Below, one piece after another: positions 1 through 7,870 of a stretch of DNA of 64,000 nucleotides. The position numbers and the translations under genes were made by a program. Within the stretch, counting starts at the first letter, position 1, and each line of letters begins with the position of its first letter. Origin of the DNA: a virus; IMG/VR virus record IMGVR_UViG_3300028581_000018, positions 1-64,000 of that record. One strand, given 5' to 3'. The notes beneath the pieces are model-generated. The model did no database searches. It was not told the DNA's origin and saw nothing but the letters and a program-made list of their open reading frames with translations.

Positions 1-1
1 A

Positions 2-154
2 GATGCTAAGTTTCAAGAGTTTATCAAACAACCAGGGTTTACCTATTCTCAGATTAAATCTAAGTTTGGTAGGGGTACCTTCTATTGTGAGGGTTTATCT
101 AATGAACAAATAACAGAAGTAGAAAACAAAATAACAGAGTTATGCAAAAACTAA
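2..154 (+). CDS. C-terminal end of a hypothetical protein (partial, cut by window edge)
   Basis: An open frame enters from the left edge and ends at TAA 152-154. The visible 50 residues are hydrophilic (for example FGRGTFYCEGLS and EQITEVENKITEL) with a likely C-terminal helix. No family is recognised. Its end overlaps the ATG of the next gene at 142 by 13 bases, the tight packing seen throughout this arm, which supports it being a real gene in the same operon. The start lies outside the window. Confidence 0.6.
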   Translation, partial: DAKFQEFIKQPGFTYSQIKSKFGRGTFYCEGLSNEQITEVENKITELCKN

Positions 155-846
155 TTAAAACAGACGACTATCTACTTGTTGTAGATGATTCTGAAATTAA
201 AGGAGGAGATTATAGAGTTAATATTCAAAGAGGCTATATAAAGCTCGTTGATGATAATCCTGAATACTATAACAAAAGAAACGATGTTTTTAAGAAGGTA
301 ATCGCCCACCTACCACTTAATAACTCACCTATCTTGCAGGGTGTAGATTTACTACCACCACTTGAAGAAGAAACTGATGTTGAGAAGAGAGTTTTGGCAT
401 ACATAGCAGGCTACAACAAAGCCAAAGAAACTTACAAGTACACAGAGGAGATAGAACAAATGCATTTAGATGTTATTCAAAATGATAAGAATATAAGAAA
501 ACAGTTGTGTGTTAATAACTTTGGGACATCTGATTTGGAAAAAACTGTTGCATCCAAATCAGAATGTCTTCCTAAAAAAGAAACGGTTGAAGAAGCTGCC
601 GAAATAATTTATCCAACTCCTAAACCTTACGAACTTTATTCAGATATGGGTAACTCAATGAGAAGAGAAGCATTTAAAGAAGGTGCTAAATGGCAGCAAG
701 AACGAATGTATAGTGAGGAAGATATGATTAAATTTGGTTTTAGCACATACTGTTATATTAGTGAACTTATGGGTGTGCCTTTTAATCTAATGTCAGAGAA
801 TAGGCTAAATGCAGAAGAATGGTTTGAACAATTTAAAAAGAAATAA
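142..846 (+). CDS. Hypothetical phage protein, 234 aa
   Basis: Starts at ATG 142, overlapping the upstream gene. The N-terminal 80 residues (LIKTDDYLLVVDDSEIK, then IAHLPLNNSP and GVDLLPPL) look like a small beta-rich domain that I recall from Bacteroidota phages and gut metagenomes, where it is usually left unnamed. Two later stretches, MRREAFKEGAKWQQERM and a Cys/aromatic C-terminus, are also common in such proteins. No catalytic motif is visible. The next gene starts one base after its stop codon, so the two are probably co-translated. Function unknown. Confidence 0.75.
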   Translation: MQKLIKTDDYLLVVDDSEIKGGDYRVNIQRGYIKLVDDNPEYYNKRNDVFKKVIAHLPLNNSPILQGVDLLPPLEEETDVEKRVLAYIAGYNKAKETYKYTEEIEQMHLDVIQNDKNIRKQLCVNNFGTSDLEKTVASKSECLPKKETVEEAAEIIYPTPKPYELYSDMGNSMRREAFKEGAKWQQERMYSEEDMIKFGFSTYCYISELMGVPFNLMSENRLNAEEWFEQFKKK

Positions 847-847
847 G

Positions 848-1096
848 ATGGAAAAATTTGAAAATGCAATGGAGTGTATAGGTCAAGCAGTTTTTGAAAT
901 GTATGAAAATAATACTCCTGAAAAAGTAAATACATTATTAACTAATGTATCTGATGCTTATGTTTTAGTGCAATGGCCTGAATCTCAGGAATTTATGGAA
1001 GAAGAATGGTTTGAAGAAGAATCTATTCTTGCTTTAGGTAGTGAAGATAAAACAGGAAGTTCTGCTTATTTTATACCATTAAAAAGAGTAATTTAA
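848..1096 (+). CDS. Hypothetical acidic protein, 82 aa
   Basis: I chose ATG 848, just after the upstream TAA, over an ATG at 809 that would overlap the upstream gene. The product is strongly acidic, with clusters such as EEEWFEEES, and has no transmembrane segment or recognised motif. It sits in a run of small accessory genes. Function unknown. Confidence 0.65.
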   Translation: MEKFENAMECIGQAVFEMYENNTPEKVNTLLTNVSDAYVLVQWPESQEFMEEEWFEEESILALGSEDKTGSSAYFIPLKRVI

Positions 1097-1107
1097 AAAG
1101 AAATAAG

Positions 1108-1314
1108 ATGAAACAAACAGCAATAGAATGGTTGATAGATGAATTAGACTATGAAACTATTTCAAAATTTAATTTTAAATTAGAAAAAGCCAAAGAAATG
1201 GAGAAGGAGCAGATAATTGAAGCATTTAAACATGGAGAACTTCCACCACCATTTGTAAATATTAATGCAGAACAATACTACAACGAAACCTTTAACCCCA
1301 AACAAAATGAGTAA
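1108..1314 (+). CDS. Hypothetical small helical protein, 68 aa
   Basis: Begins MKQTAIEWLIDEL and continues with charged helix (KLEKAKEMEKEQIIEAF), ending in FNPKQNE. The MKQTAIEWLxxxL opening followed by a charged helix and a YYNETF-like end is a common pattern in small phage proteins annotated as hypothetical. The stop overlaps the start of the following gene (ATG 1307) by 8 bases, implying coupled translation. No function can be assigned. Confidence 0.7.
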   Translation: MKQTAIEWLIDELDYETISKFNFKLEKAKEMEKEQIIEAFKHGELPPPFVNINAEQYYNETFNPKQNE

Positions 1315-1918
1315 ATTCTATAAACCACCTACACGAGAAGAGCGTTTACAAGATTTGAAGTATTTCTTTTTATTTTGGAAAGGTAGAAAAAAAGGTATAA
1401 TTCATACTCGTGATATTACCTTAGATGATTTTAGGTATATTTTCTTTCCTAAAAGATTTCATGAAATATATGGCTACTTAGGTTCTGTGCCTTATGAAGG
1501 TAATGGAGATGTTTTTAAGGCACTCTATCCTTTGATCTTAGCCATGGACTACAAAGCCAAGCCTAAGTGGTGTCCTAGATGGTTTTTAAGGTTCTTGCAT
1601 ATATTTGGTAGCGACAAATCTATTGTTAGAGTTAGAAACCGCAGATTGCATGATCTACTTAGGAAGCTTACAAAAGGTATTACAATCTATGATTACAAAA
1701 CTAAGTGGCATGATTATGATTTAAGAGCATCAATAGCTGCCCCACAAGATATTTGTGATCTAGAAGATGCTATTACTATTCATTTTTATAATCGAGGTTA
1801 TAGACAAGAACTACTTGATGAGATTAGAGCTGTAGAACCTGATTTTAAATATGATTGGTGGTCTAATCAAAAACTGCAAGACTACAATGATACGCTTAAA
1901 CCAAAAGAAGATGAGTAA
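1307..1918 (+). CDS. Hypothetical protein, 203 aa
   Basis: ATG 1307 is preferred over an upstream ATG at 1265 because it forms the usual short overlap with the previous gene. The protein is basic and aromatic (KYFFLFWKGRKKGI, WCPRWFLRFLHIFG) with many Arg/Lys residues in the middle (RVRNRRLHDLLRKL), suggesting nucleic-acid or membrane-surface contact, but no domain is recognised. The hydrophobic stretches are too short and too mixed with Arg/Lys for a clear membrane helix. Confidence 0.7.
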   Translation: MSKFYKPPTREERLQDLKYFFLFWKGRKKGIIHTRDITLDDFRYIFFPKRFHEIYGYLGSVPYEGNGDVFKALYPLILAMDYKAKPKWCPRWFLRFLHIFGSDKSIVRVRNRRLHDLLRKLTKGITIYDYKTKWHDYDLRASIAAPQDICDLEDAITIHFYNRGYRQELLDEIRAVEPDFKYDWWSNQKLQDYNDTLKPKEDE

Positions 1919-2078
1919 AACTATTAAATGTATTGTAAGACTTCATGGTATCCGGCGCGAGATTATTACTAGTGAATTTGATAGCATAGCTGCTGCTAAA
2001 AGGTGGTTAGATTTATGCTGGTATAGACCATATACTATAGTAAGAATTTCCCAGGATACTTCCCAAAAAAAGAACTAA
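1911..2078 (+). CDS. Hypothetical small basic protein, 55 aa
   Basis: ATG 1911 overlaps the upstream stop by 8 bases in the ATGAGTAA arrangement used repeatedly in this arm. The product is basic (MSKTIKCIVRLHGIRREI) and ends SQKKN. It resembles small single-domain beta-alpha phage proteins, but nothing specific can be said. The gene ends just before the promoter-like site at 2099. Confidence 0.55.
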   Translation: MSKTIKCIVRLHGIRREIITSEFDSIAAAKRWLDLCWYRPYTIVRISQDTSQKKN

Positions 2079-2098
2079 CACTTTTTTAAAATAATCAA

Positions 2099-2106
2099 TA
2101 TCTTTG
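2099..2106 (+). promoter_or_regulatory. Bacteroidota-type -7 promoter box
   Basis: TATCTTTG matches the TAnnTTTG -7 consensus of Bacteroides promoters and lies 11 bases before ATG 2118, in one of the few real gaps (39 bases) of this arm. A clear TTTG -33 box at the usual 19-20 base distance is not visible, so the call is moderate. It would start transcription of the 2118 gene and those downstream. Confidence 0.5.
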
Positions 2107-2117
2107 AAGAAAAAACT

Positions 2118-2363
2118 ATGACAACAATATCATTTACTAATGGCTGGAAAGAAAACTACCAGCATATAAATTTAATCCCGCACACTCAAGTAGTGCGTAA
2201 ACCATTTGGGCCACAAGGATCCTGCTTAAAAGGTTGTATTAACACTCGTATATGCAAAGATCCATTTTGCAAACAAGTTCTTGAGAAGAAAACAGAAGTA
2301 GTTATTAGCTGGCTTGGTTTTACACTAACCATCCTTTCAAAAAATGAAAAACTAAGTAAGTAA
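2118..2363 (+). CDS. Hypothetical Cys-containing small protein, 81 aa
   Basis: Follows the promoter-like box at 2099. Four Cys lie within 24 residues (CLKGCINTRICKDPFC spans the first four), a spacing that could bind one zinc ion, though this is only inference. A hydrophobic strand (VVISWLGFTLTIL) follows. There is no recognised family. Coding potential is supported by a clean frame and short spacing to the next gene (7 bases). Confidence 0.6.
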   Translation: MTTISFTNGWKENYQHINLIPHTQVVRKPFGPQGSCLKGCINTRICKDPFCKQVLEKKTEVVISWLGFTLTILSKNEKLSK

Positions 2364-2370
2364 ATATCTA

Positions 2371-2757
2371 ATGTTTCACGGGATTCTCAAAAAAGAAAAT
2401 GGTAAACTTGTTTATTCTGATACATCTGAGAAACTAAAATATGACATGTTCTTGAAAAACCTCCCAGAAGGAGCTACTATTGAGATCTATGTAGAAACTG
2501 TTAAATCAGATGGTAGTGTAGCACAACTTGCTAAAGTGCACGCGATGATTAGAGAATTAGCAAACTTCTTAGGTTACACCTTTGAAGAAATGAAATACGA
2601 GATAAAAGATAAAGCCGGTTTATGTCTGGTAAAAGACATAAACGGCTCCCAAGTAAAAGTATGTAAGTCTTTTGCAACTTGCTCTAAAGTTGAATTAGGT
2701 ATGGCTATCAACGCCTGCCTAGAAGTCGGTGATATAGTAGGTTTTAACCTTCACTAG
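2371..2757 (+). CDS. Possible NinB-like recombination accessory protein, 128 aa
   Basis: The layout is an N-terminal beta region (MFHGILKKENGKLVYSD, IEIYVE) followed by a helical part (AKVHAMIRELANFLGYTFEEMK, then CSKVELGMAINACLEVGD). This resembles small phage proteins often labelled NinB-like or hypothetical, found near replication genes. NinB (lambda Orf) binds single-strand DNA and helps recombination mediators. The assignment rests on general pattern only. Its stop overlaps by 14 bases the 3' end of the oppositely oriented gene at 2744-3067. Confidence 0.5.
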   Translation: MFHGILKKENGKLVYSDTSEKLKYDMFLKNLPEGATIEIYVETVKSDGSVAQLAKVHAMIRELANFLGYTFEEMKYEIKDKAGLCLVKDINGSQVKVCKSFATCSKVELGMAINACLEVGDIVGFNLH

Positions 2758-3067
2758 TAGGTTCAACATAACCTTCATCACCGGGTTCTAGTACCTCTTT
2801 ATCAGCATACTGTTTTTGATCTATTGATGAATCTTCTATTTCTTTAATTAGAATGAAAAGAGTTTGTATATCAAAAGCTTCTGGATGTTGAGTATAAAAC
2901 TGAGGGTTTTTTTCTACTGTAGTATTATCTAAAAGTTGTTTAACGAGATCTTCACTAACAGTGTTAAGCTGCCGAAACAACATTGATTTAACTCTTTTGT
3001 AGAAGAAACCACTTACTTTAATGGATACTATGTGTTCATCTTGTAATTCTTTTACTATAACCGCCAT
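2744..3067 (-). CDS. Lone minus-strand hypothetical protein, 107 aa
   Basis: This is the only convincing minus-strand gene within the first 24.8 kb. It reads MAVIVKELQDEHIVSIKVSG at the start and has an acidic tail (EVLEPGDEGYVEPTSEG). Amino-acid use is normal and the middle is helical (FRQLNTVSEDLVKQLL). A perfectly formed promoter for it lies at 3092-3123 on the same strand, inside the start of ung, which is the main reason to accept it. Function unknown; a regulator or small virion protein expressed apart from its neighbours is possible. Confidence 0.65.
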   Translation of the reverse strand: MAVIVKELQDEHIVSIKVSGFFYKRVKSMLFRQLNTVSEDLVKQLLDNTTVEKNPQFYTQHPEAFDIQTLFILIKEIEDSSIDQKQYADKEVLEPGDEGYVEPTSEG

Positions 3068-3087
3068 AATTTAAATGTTTAAAGTTT

Positions 3088-3798
3088 ATGACAAATATAG
3101 ATATAGATAACATAAGAGACAAATTATATGCAAAACTTGAACCTTCTGGTTGGTCAACAGTGCTTCGCCATTTTATATATAGTAATGATTTTACTAAGAT
3201 TATACAGAAGTTAGCACAAGACAGCGTAGAAGGTAAACGATTCACTCCTTCACTTAGTAAAATGTTTAGTGCATTTTATGATTGTCCATACAAAGATCTT
3301 AAAGTAGTAGTTATTGGTCAAGATCCCTATCCTTATGCAGGTATTGCAGATGGTAAAGCTTTTTCTGTACAGAGTGGTACAACTAATGTTCCACCATCTC
3401 TTAAATTCATTTTGAAAGAGATTGATGATACTGTTTATAAAGAACGCAGACAGGTAGACCCTGATCTAACACGTTGGTCAGAACAAGGTATATTGTTACT
3501 AAACATTGCTTTAACTACTAGTATCAACAAAATAGGACAACACTATTTGATTTGGCAGCCTTTTCTAGCTTATTTGTTTGATATGCTTAACTGGCATAAT
3601 CCTCAGTTAATTTACGTTTACATGGGTAAAAAAGCTGCAGAATGGCAAGATGCTGTATCAGACAACAATAAAAAGTTGTTAACTTCACACCCCGCATCAG
3701 CAGCTCATAATAAACAAGAGAACTGGGATTCCGGGGATGTATTTAACAAAGTAAATAAATGTCTGGAAGCATTACAGAAACCCCTAATAAAGTGGTAA
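3088..3798 (+). CDS. ung: Uracil-DNA glycosylase, family 1
   Basis: Removes uracil from DNA by cleaving the N-glycosidic bond. The family-1 water-activating motif GQDPY is at residues 77-81 with catalytic Asp79, followed by the conserved GIADGKAFSV segment, a PPSLKFILKEI helix, the LLLN core strand, and the HPAS form of the HPSP minor-groove loop near residue 201. Its 236 residues fit the family size. UDGs recur in crAss-like phages, where the role may be repair or handling of uracil arising during replication. The next gene's ATG (3759) lies 40 bases inside it. The first codons contain an opposite-strand promoter. Confidence 0.95.
   Translation: MTNIDIDNIRDKLYAKLEPSGWSTVLRHFIYSNDFTKIIQKLAQDSVEGKRFTPSLSKMFSAFYDCPYKDLKVVVIGQDPYPYAGIADGKAFSVQSGTTNVPPSLKFILKEIDDTVYKERRQVDPDLTRWSEQGILLLNIALTTSINKIGQHYLIWQPFLAYLFDMLNWHNPQLIYVYMGKKAAEWQDAVSDNNKKLLTSHPASAAHNKQENWDSGDVFNKVNKCLEALQKPLIKW
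3092..3123 (-). promoter_or_regulatory. Complete Bacteroidota promoter for the lone minus-strand gene
   Basis: On the minus strand, TTTG (3120-3123) is followed after 20 bases by TATATTTG (3092-3099), matching the Bacteroides -33/-7 consensus TTTG-N19to21-TAnnTTTG. The -7 box lies 24 bases upstream of the ATG at 3067. It overlaps the first codons of ung on the opposite strand, so firing could interfere with ung transcription. Confidence 0.6.
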
Positions 3799-4268
3799 TA
3801 AACGAAAATTACTATTTTGACTTACAACAAGAGATACACCGCTTTTGCAACAAAATCTCTAAAGTGTATGGAGTTACTGTTCATGTTACAACTCTGGAAA
3901 AAATTGATATTCTGGCAAAACCTACTCTACAAAGAATAGAGGAGGTAATCCTAAATATCATACATGATGAAGATCTACAAGAAGTTCCTAACAAGTTGGC
4001 AGATTTGAACAGAACGTATAGTATTTATAGACAAATCTTCTGTAAAATAGCCAAAGATGTAGGTTATAGAAAAGGAGTAATCGCTGTTTATCTAGGACAA
4101 ACCCACGGGAACGTAATTTACTCTATAAAGACAATAGACAATCTTCTAGAAATAAACGACTACAAAACTTCATATACCTATAAAAAATGTTTGTATGAAC
4201 TTAGAACCAAAGAACAAACTATTGACTTTGTTGCTGGAGACACTGAATCTCAAGATAACACCCAATGA
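3759..4268 (+). CDS. Possible DnaA domain IV-like DNA-binding protein, 169 aa
   Basis: The C-terminal half (about residues 85-150) has the layout of a DnaA domain IV or Trp-repressor-type fold: a helix with RQIFCKIAKDVGY, a turn, RKGVIAVYLGQTHGNVIYSIKT, then a long helix. In DnaA the sequence around D/G-H-x-T-V-x-H reads the DnaA box; here THGNVIYSI occupies that place. The N-terminal half is helical. A role in origin recognition or helicase loading would fit the position just before a winged-helix protein and the helicase. The similarity is my visual judgement, so the function is inferred. The start overlaps ung by 40 bases. Confidence 0.55.
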   Translation: MSGSITETPNKVVINENYYFDLQQEIHRFCNKISKVYGVTVHVTTLEKIDILAKPTLQRIEEVILNIIHDEDLQEVPNKLADLNRTYSIYRQIFCKIAKDVGYRKGVIAVYLGQTHGNVIYSIKTIDNLLEINDYKTSYTYKKCLYELRTKEQTIDFVAGDTESQDNTQ

Positions 4269-4848
4269 GTTATTTGCTTTATTATGCTTTAAAGAAAAAG
4301 TTGCTGTAAGCAGCTCATCTATCAACTTACACTTTGAGATACGCAATCTTAAAGCTTTAGGTTATGTAACTCCAACAGCGTTTGTAGGAATTGATAATTT
4401 AGAGAATGGTTGGGTTATTACTGAAAAAGGTCAAAATCTTTTGAAAGAGATGGATGTGCTGTACAGTAAAATTGTTGAAGATGTTAACACTGCAGTAGTG
4501 GGTACCTCTTATTCAGAAAACATTAAAGCGTATAATCTTTTGTTTCCCCGCGGTAAACTACCTAGTGGTAAACAAGCTCGAGTAAATGAAAAGAATCTAG
4601 AAACTGCTTTTAAGTGGTTCTTTAAGAATTTTGATTACTCTTGGGAAACAGTTCTCGCAGCAACTGCTTTGTATGTAAATGAGTACTTACTACGTAATTA
4701 CTTGTACATGCGAACTTCTCAGTATTTTATACGCAAGATGTCTGGAGATAGATCATTTGATTCAGAGTTAGCCAACTACTGTGAAATGGTAGTTACTGGT
4801 AACTATGATGATGATGAAAACAAACATTTTAGCGACAAGGTAGTTTAG
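4195..4848 (+). CDS. Winged-helix-like replication accessory protein, 217 aa
   Basis: The N-terminal 85 residues suggest a winged-helix domain (ELFALLCFKEKVAV, SINLHFEIRNLKALGYV, then WVITEKGQNLLKEM, the typical wing and last helix). The C-terminal half is helical (FKWFFKNFDYSWETVLAA, YLLRNYLYMRTSQYFIRK) like helicase-loader or replisome-organiser proteins that pair a wHTH with a DnaD/DnaT-type domain. It lies directly upstream of the DnaB-type helicase. The overlap with the previous gene is long (74 bases from ATG 4195); a later TTG start is possible. Loader function is inference from context. Confidence 0.6.
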   Translation: MNLEPKNKLLTLLLETLNLKITPNELFALLCFKEKVAVSSSSINLHFEIRNLKALGYVTPTAFVGIDNLENGWVITEKGQNLLKEMDVLYSKIVEDVNTAVVGTSYSENIKAYNLLFPRGKLPSGKQARVNEKNLETAFKWFFKNFDYSWETVLAATALYVNEYLLRNYLYMRTSQYFIRKMSGDRSFDSELANYCEMVVTGNYDDDENKHFSDKVV

Positions 4849-4864
4849 GATTAAATTTAGTAAT

Positions 4865-5863
4865 ATGGTAAATGGTAAACATGCTTGGAGAAGCCAAAAA
4901 GAAGGGTTTCTTGATTCTCTTAACTATCTTAAAGGTAGACAAGAAGGCTTGATCAAGAGTATCAAGACACCCTGGGAAAAATTTAATGACGCATCTACAG
5001 ATGGCGTTGAGTGGAACTCTATGACTGTAATTGGTGGTAGACCGGGTAGTGGTAAAACTCTTATTGCTGACCAGATAATTAGAAGCGCTTTTACCTTTAA
5101 TAAAGGACAAAAGTTTAGAGTATTACAGTTCCAGTTTGAGATGCTTGCCCGTGTATCTGCTATCCGCGAATACAGTAGTTATCTAGGTAAGTCTTATAAG
5201 TATTTGTGTAGTGCAGATGGTATTTTAGCTCCTGAAGATCTCACAAGATGTTATGCTTATGCCAAGAGTCGTGTTAAGTATCCAATTGATGTAGTAGATG
5301 AACCTTGTACTACATCAACATTCAAAAAGATCATCGAATCTTACATGGAAAAACACACAGAAATTATTGACGAAGAAAAAGTTTTTACAAAAACAATCAT
5401 TACTTTAGATCACTCATTACTAATCAAAAAAGAGAGTTACGAAAAAGATAAATATGAAATGCTTTACAACTTAAGCGAAACAATAACAGATTTAAAAAGA
5501 AGATATCCAATAGCATTTATCATATTAAGCCAACTAAATAGAAGCATTGACTCTCCTGAGCGCAATGAAGATGGTAAATATGGAAACTATATTTTAGAAT
5601 CAGATTTATTTGGCGCAGATGCATTACTGCAGCACGCGGACATGGTTGTTGGTATCAACAGACCAGGTAAACAAAAAATTAGATTTTATGGGCCAGATAG
5701 ATACATTATAGAAGATGACAAGGTTCTTGTCATGCACTTCTTAAAATGTAGAAACGGGGACAACAGAATGAGTTTCTTTAAGGCAGAGTTTGAAAAGATG
5801 CAGATCGTAGAAGCTGATACACCACCAACACAAGAAAAGAGAACACTAACCAAAATCGTTTAA
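4865..5863 (+). CDS. dnaB: DnaB-type replicative helicase (RecA-fold core only)
   Basis: Walker A GGRPGSGKT is at residues 57-65. The Walker B strand is TKTIITLDH, and the SQLNR motif is characteristic of DnaB helicases (AFIILSQLNRSID). A C-terminal HADMVVGINRP and KCRNGDNR correspond to DnaB motifs 3-4. At 332 residues it lacks the usual N-terminal DnaB collar domain, as in many phage helicases. It would unwind the fork in complex with the primase encoded at 7871. It follows the wHTH gene by 16 bases and precedes the next gene by 1 base. Confidence 0.9.
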   Translation: MVNGKHAWRSQKEGFLDSLNYLKGRQEGLIKSIKTPWEKFNDASTDGVEWNSMTVIGGRPGSGKTLIADQIIRSAFTFNKGQKFRVLQFQFEMLARVSAIREYSSYLGKSYKYLCSADGILAPEDLTRCYAYAKSRVKYPIDVVDEPCTTSTFKKIIESYMEKHTEIIDEEKVFTKTIITLDHSLLIKKESYEKDKYEMLYNLSETITDLKRRYPIAFIILSQLNRSIDSPERNEDGKYGNYILESDLFGADALLQHADMVVGINRPGKQKIRFYGPDRYIIEDDKVLVMHFLKCRNGDNRMSFFKAEFEKMQIVEADTPPTQEKRTLTKIV

Positions 5864-5864
5864 T

Positions 5865-6410
5865 ATGTCAAAAACAAGAACAGAAATCGTTAAAGAATTA
5901 AGAGAACATCACCAGTTAGTATTTAATGCGCTTAGAATACCAGATGCTGCATATATTCCTAAGCTTGCGTGGAAACCTCAAGACAAAGATTACTATTGTA
6001 TGGGATTTTTTGCGAATGAACTTAGCAGTGGAGTAGATGTATACACAGAGTATGTAAGTTCTAATTTAGAACCAGAAGATCCTGAGCGCAAACTTTATTG
6101 CTGGAAATACAATCCACACTTTGCTGATGAATATGATACTATTCCAACAAGTGGTGGACATGTTAGATACTTAATTCCTGTTGAAGAGCTTCATGTAGTA
6201 ACCGTAGACTCAAAAATTGAGACTACACCTAATGAGTTACCAAAGCTTAAAACTAAAAGTAAAGTATTTGAGATTATGGATCCTGACAATGACGCTCCTA
6301 TTGATCAGATGACAATTAAGGATCTGGCTGCAATATTGTGGCAAGCTCCTGTTAGTGACAAATCATTTTTAAACCAATTAATTATAGAAAGATGGCCGAA
6401 GCATGCTTGA
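5865..6410 (+). CDS. Hypothetical replication-cluster protein, 181 aa
   Basis: Lies between the helicase and the Sak4-like ATPase, with the last 19 bases overlapping the latter. The sequence begins MSKTRTEIVKELREHH and is rich in aromatic residues in the middle (YCWKYNPHFADEYD, GGHVRYLIPVEEL), then acidic (MDPDNDAPIDQMT). No known motif is visible. The conserved placement next to recombination genes suggests a replication or repair accessory role, by inference only. Confidence 0.65.
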   Translation: MSKTRTEIVKELREHHQLVFNALRIPDAAYIPKLAWKPQDKDYYCMGFFANELSSGVDVYTEYVSSNLEPEDPERKLYCWKYNPHFADEYDTIPTSGGHVRYLIPVEELHVVTVDSKIETTPNELPKLKTKSKVFEIMDPDNDAPIDQMTIKDLAAILWQAPVSDKSFLNQLIIERWPKHA

Positions 6411-7069
6411 TTATTGCTGAATCTGGATCAGGTAAATCTACCAGTATTCGCACATTAGACCCTGCAACAACGTTTATTATCAATGTTGCAAACAAACCTC
6501 TACCATTTAAAGGATGGCGTGAAAAGTACACACTTCTATCTAAAGAGAACCCTAAAGGTAATATGAGTAACACCTCAACACCCGGCGGAGTTGTCAAAGC
6601 ATTAGAGTATGTATCTACCAACAGACCTGAAATTAAAACCATTGTTGTAGATGACTGGCAGTATATGTCAAGTTTTGAGTTCTTTGATAGAGCACTAGAA
6701 AAAGGTTACGAGAAATTTACGCAGATTGGCGCTGGTTTAGCAGCTGTTGCTAAAACACCAAAAGATCTACGTAGTGATTTAGTAGTATTTTTCTTGACTC
6801 ACTCAGAGGATTTCTACGACAGCACTGGTGCACGCAAAACCAAAGCTAAAACAATTGGTAAAATGGTCGACGAGAAATTAACACTCGAAGGTTTATTTTC
6901 AATTGTCTTATTTGGTAAGGTTAAGAAAAGCAAAGATGGTGAACTCCGCTATGTTTTCGAGACTAAAAACTCAGGTGATAACACCTGTAAAGCTCCTTTA
7001 GAAATGTTCGAGGAAGATGAAATATCTAACGACTTAGAACTAGTACGCAAATCAATTATTAACTTCTAA
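6392..7069 (+). CDS. Sak4-like RecA-fold ATPase (AAA_24 type)
   Basis: Walker A AESGSGKST is at residues 9-17 and the Walker B strand is TIVVDDWQYM. A later strand VVFFLTHSED resembles the sensor strand of this class. The Sak4/AAA_24 family are short RecA-core proteins of phages (about 220-250 residues) that pair with an SSB-like protein to promote single-strand annealing. Here the next gene encodes an SSB-like protein, 10 bases downstream, matching that known pairing. The start overlaps the upstream gene by 19 bases. Confidence 0.8.
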   Translation: MAEACLIIAESGSGKSTSIRTLDPATTFIINVANKPLPFKGWREKYTLLSKENPKGNMSNTSTPGGVVKALEYVSTNRPEIKTIVVDDWQYMSSFEFFDRALEKGYEKFTQIGAGLAAVAKTPKDLRSDLVVFFLTHSEDFYDSTGARKTKAKTIGKMVDEKLTLEGLFSIVLFGKVKKSKDGELRYVFETKNSGDNTCKAPLEMFEEDEISNDLELVRKSIINF

Positions 7070-7079
7070 TTTAATCACT

Positions 7080-7805
7080 ATGGCGCTTAGCACAAAAAAA
7101 GTAACCACCGAGGGTGGTGGTAGTTACATCTCAAAAACAATTGAGCCCGGAAATGTAAAAGCAATGATTCACGAGGTAAAACTTGAGCCTTTTACTTTTG
7201 TAGAAAACTCCTATCATATTGTTATGGAGTTAGAAACAGAAGAAATCCCAGGTTTTGAAGGTTTTGCAATTAATCGTGATAAACCAGATGGTCTCAAATA
7301 CAAAGGTCAAGTTGGCAGAGTTAAACTTAGTCAATATGCTTATGTAGATGGTGTAACCAAAACTGGTCGTGAAGTATCCCGCGATACTGAAATCTTGCGG
7401 GGTATTAAAAACATCTGCGAAGCAACAGATTGTGTAGGATGGTTCAACAACCAAGATGAAAAACACGATACTATTGAATCGTTTGTTAATGCTTTTAATA
7501 GCGAGAAGCCTTTCGGTGCTGTGCTAATTAACTTTTGTATAGCTGGTAAAGAGTATCAGAGCCGCGAGGGTTATACTCGATATGAGTTATTCCTACCACG
7601 CACGGGTAAAGGTGAAGTAGCTATGGAATTAGCAGATTTAGATGAAGGTAAAACATCTAGATTAGTAACATTTGATATAAATACACATGTTACTAAGAAA
7701 CCTGGTTCTAAACCTGTAACATCATTTGGTAGTAATGCAAGTAATGATGATATACCATTTGAACCAGGAGATTTCAGTACACCAGCAGGTGATTTTGAAC
7801 TCTAA
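7080..7805 (+). CDS. Single-stranded DNA-binding protein
   Basis: 241 residues. The body has alternating strands and aromatics compatible with an OB fold (FVENSYHIVMELE, VGRVKLSQYAYV). The C-terminus is the typical acidic SSB tail, with DDIPFEPGDF and an ending in aromatic/acidic residues (GDFEL), preceded by a Gly/Ser/Asn linker. Bacterial SSB tails end DDDIPF, and here DDIPF lies near the end. It follows the Sak4-like ATPase and is closed by a strong terminator at 7827, so the two probably share a transcript end. Confidence 0.8.
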   Translation: MALSTKKVTTEGGGSYISKTIEPGNVKAMIHEVKLEPFTFVENSYHIVMELETEEIPGFEGFAINRDKPDGLKYKGQVGRVKLSQYAYVDGVTKTGREVSRDTEILRGIKNICEATDCVGWFNNQDEKHDTIESFVNAFNSEKPFGAVLINFCIAGKEYQSREGYTRYELFLPRTGKGEVAMELADLDEGKTSRLVTFDINTHVTKKPGSKPVTSFGSNASNDDIPFEPGDFSTPAGDFEL

Positions 7806-7826
7806 ACAATAAGTAGGTAGTTAAAT

Positions 7827-7852
7827 AGCCCCTGAGCAATCGGGGGCTTTTT
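7827..7852 (+). terminator. Rho-independent terminator after the SSB gene
   Basis: Inverted repeat AGCCCC...GGGGCT (7827-7848) with an 8-10 base loop is followed by a T run, 22 bases after the stop codon of the SSB gene. It separates the recombination pair from the primase operon. Confidence 0.85.
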
Positions 7853-7870
7853 ACTATGTAACAAAAACCG

